DNA of 5,305 bases, from assembly GCA_010671965.1 (NCBI GenBank), contig JAAHIC010000364.1, positions 1 through 5,305 on the forward strand, read 5' to 3'. How positions within the stretch are numbered: the stretch's first letter is position 1; each line of letters starts with the position of its first letter. This document shows, piece after piece, positions 4,870 to 5,305 of the stretch. The stretch comes from Leptolyngbya sp. SIO4C5. Its GTDB lineage: Bacteria > Cyanobacteriota > Cyanobacteriia > Phormidesmidales > Phormidesmidaceae. Position numbers and translations under genes: made by a program. The notes under the pieces were generated by a model. It was not told where the DNA came from and ran no database searches. It was given only the letters and a program-made list of their open reading frames with translations.

Positions 4870-4908
4870 GAGCGTTAGGATAAAGGCAACCCGGCTGCCT
4901 GAACGCTC
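4870..4908 (+). repeat. Hairpin abutting the sensor gene start
   Basis: GAGCGTT (4870-4876) pairs perfectly with AACGCTC (4902-4908), and inside it AGGCA (4884-4888) pairs with TGCCT (4896-4900). AGG at 4877-4879 could alternatively pair with CCT at 4898-4900. The structure ends three bases before the ATG at 4912. It could be a terminator of the FHA operon without a U-tract, or a leader structure that limits ribosome access to the next gene. Confidence 0.45.
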
Positions 4909-4911
4909 TCT

Positions 4912-5305
4912 ATGCTGAAACCAGCCAATTTTTACTTGCGCAACTTTGCGATCGCGACCTGCTCAGTACTGATAGCGGGGTTGCTAGTTTATCTTTTCAA
5001 TCAGATCGCAATCTTAGAACGACCGCTGCTGCTTTTTCTGGCGGCTGTTGTGGTCAGTAGCGGGTACGGCGATCGCGCTGCAGGCTGGCTAGCGACTGTG
5101 CTTACGCTCGGCCTGATTGGATTCTACTCACTCTACACAGTTCCTCCCCTCTTTTTCCCCTCGCTTGTCAGTTGGGCTACCTGTATTTTTGCGGTAGAAG
5201 GCATTTTATTTAGCCTATTTATCGATCGCCTCAAGCAGCAAATCCAGCGAACCCAGCGAGATCTGCGCACCAGTCAGGGAGAGTATCGCCGCTTTTTAGA
5301 TCTGG
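4912..5305 (+). CDS. Membrane sensor protein, DUF4118-like N-terminus (partial)
   Basis: The coding frame is open from ATG 4912 to the window edge (131 residues, no stop), so only the N-terminus is present. Four hydrophobic segments lie at about residues 11-29, 38-50, 57-75 and 84-103, with short loops, including SSGYGDRAAGWLAT (49-62). This compact four-helix pattern resembles the DUF4118 domain found in KdpD and many cyanobacterial hybrid histidine kinases. A basic, Gln-rich linker follows (IDRLKQQIQRTQRDLRTSQ, 104-122), and then EYRRFLDL (124-131), which looks like the first helix of a PAS domain. The full protein is therefore probably a PAS-containing sensor kinase or diguanylate cyclase, but the output domain lies outside the window. 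An in-frame TGA at 4900-4902 makes ATG 4912 the first start; no good Shine-Dalgarno is near it. Two HIP1 octamers lie in it. The membrane part is clear; the sensor assignment is moderately certain. Confidence 0.8.
   Translation, partial: MLKPANFYLRNFAIATCSVLIAGLLVYLFNQIAILERPLLLFLAAVVVSSGYGDRAAGWLATVLTLGLIGFYSLYTVPPLFFPSLVSWATCIFAVEGILFSLFIDRLKQQIQRTQRDLRTSQGEYRRFLDL

Larger units (their letters stand above)
2027..5076. repeat. HIP1 octamers (GCGATCGC), eight copies
   Basis: Perfect GCGATCGC palindromes are at 2027-2034, 2064-2071, 2133-2140, 2461-2468, 3501-3508, 4582-4589, 4948-4955 and 5069-5076. A random 8-mer would be expected less than once in a window of this size. HIP1 is a known cyanobacterial hallmark of uncertain function. 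None occurs in the first 2 kb, while four are in pgl; all eight lie within coding sequence. Confidence 0.95.

Overview
The window comes from a cyanobacterium, probably a filamentous or Leptolyngbya/Nodosilinea-like lineage, though the genus is inference. The main evidence is eight copies of the octamer GCGATCGC (HIP1, a cyanobacterial signature) in 5.3 kb. Supporting evidence is the cyanobacterial form of 6-phosphogluconolactonase, an HpsJ-like membrane protein, and several genes with weak or no Shine-Dalgarno sequence. No mobile element, CRISPR array, tRNA or rRNA is visible.

Layout. (1) 77-904 (+) encodes a SWIM zinc-finger protein, a family often paired with an SNF2 helicase. A strong hairpin lies just upstream at the window edge. 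(2) 914-1696 (-) encodes a four-segment membrane protein of the HpsJ-like type, convergent with the SWIM gene and only 9 bp from it. (3) 1697-1979 is a divergent regulatory region. It holds a near-perfect 12-bp dyad with a competing alternative arm, a candidate promoter threaded through that dyad, and an NtcA-like palindrome. (4) 1980-2711 (+) is pgl, 6-phosphogluconolactonase of the oxidative pentose phosphate pathway. (5) 2712-2827 is a short AT-rich gap with two hairpins. (6) 2828-4842 (+) is a compact three-gene cluster: a double-zinc-ribbon FHA protein, a second short FHA protein with a Ser/Thr-rich tail, and an LRAT-fold protein whose C-terminal third closely resembles the PspA/Vipp1 (IM30) helical hairpin. 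(7) 4830-4908 contains two consecutive hairpins. (8) 4912 to the window end is the N-terminus of a membrane sensor protein with a DUF4118-like four-helix domain and the start of a probable PAS domain, cut off by the window.

How the genes may work together. The FHA-FHA-LRAT/PspA cluster is the most interesting part. FHA domains bind phosphothreonine, LRAT/NlpC-P60-like enzymes act on acyl or amide bonds often at membranes, and PspA/Vipp1 helices organise on stressed membranes. The cluster therefore looks like a phospho-signalled membrane lipid or membrane-stress module. This is inference from domains and gene order. The membrane sensor downstream fits such a theme but is separated by hairpins and may be independent.
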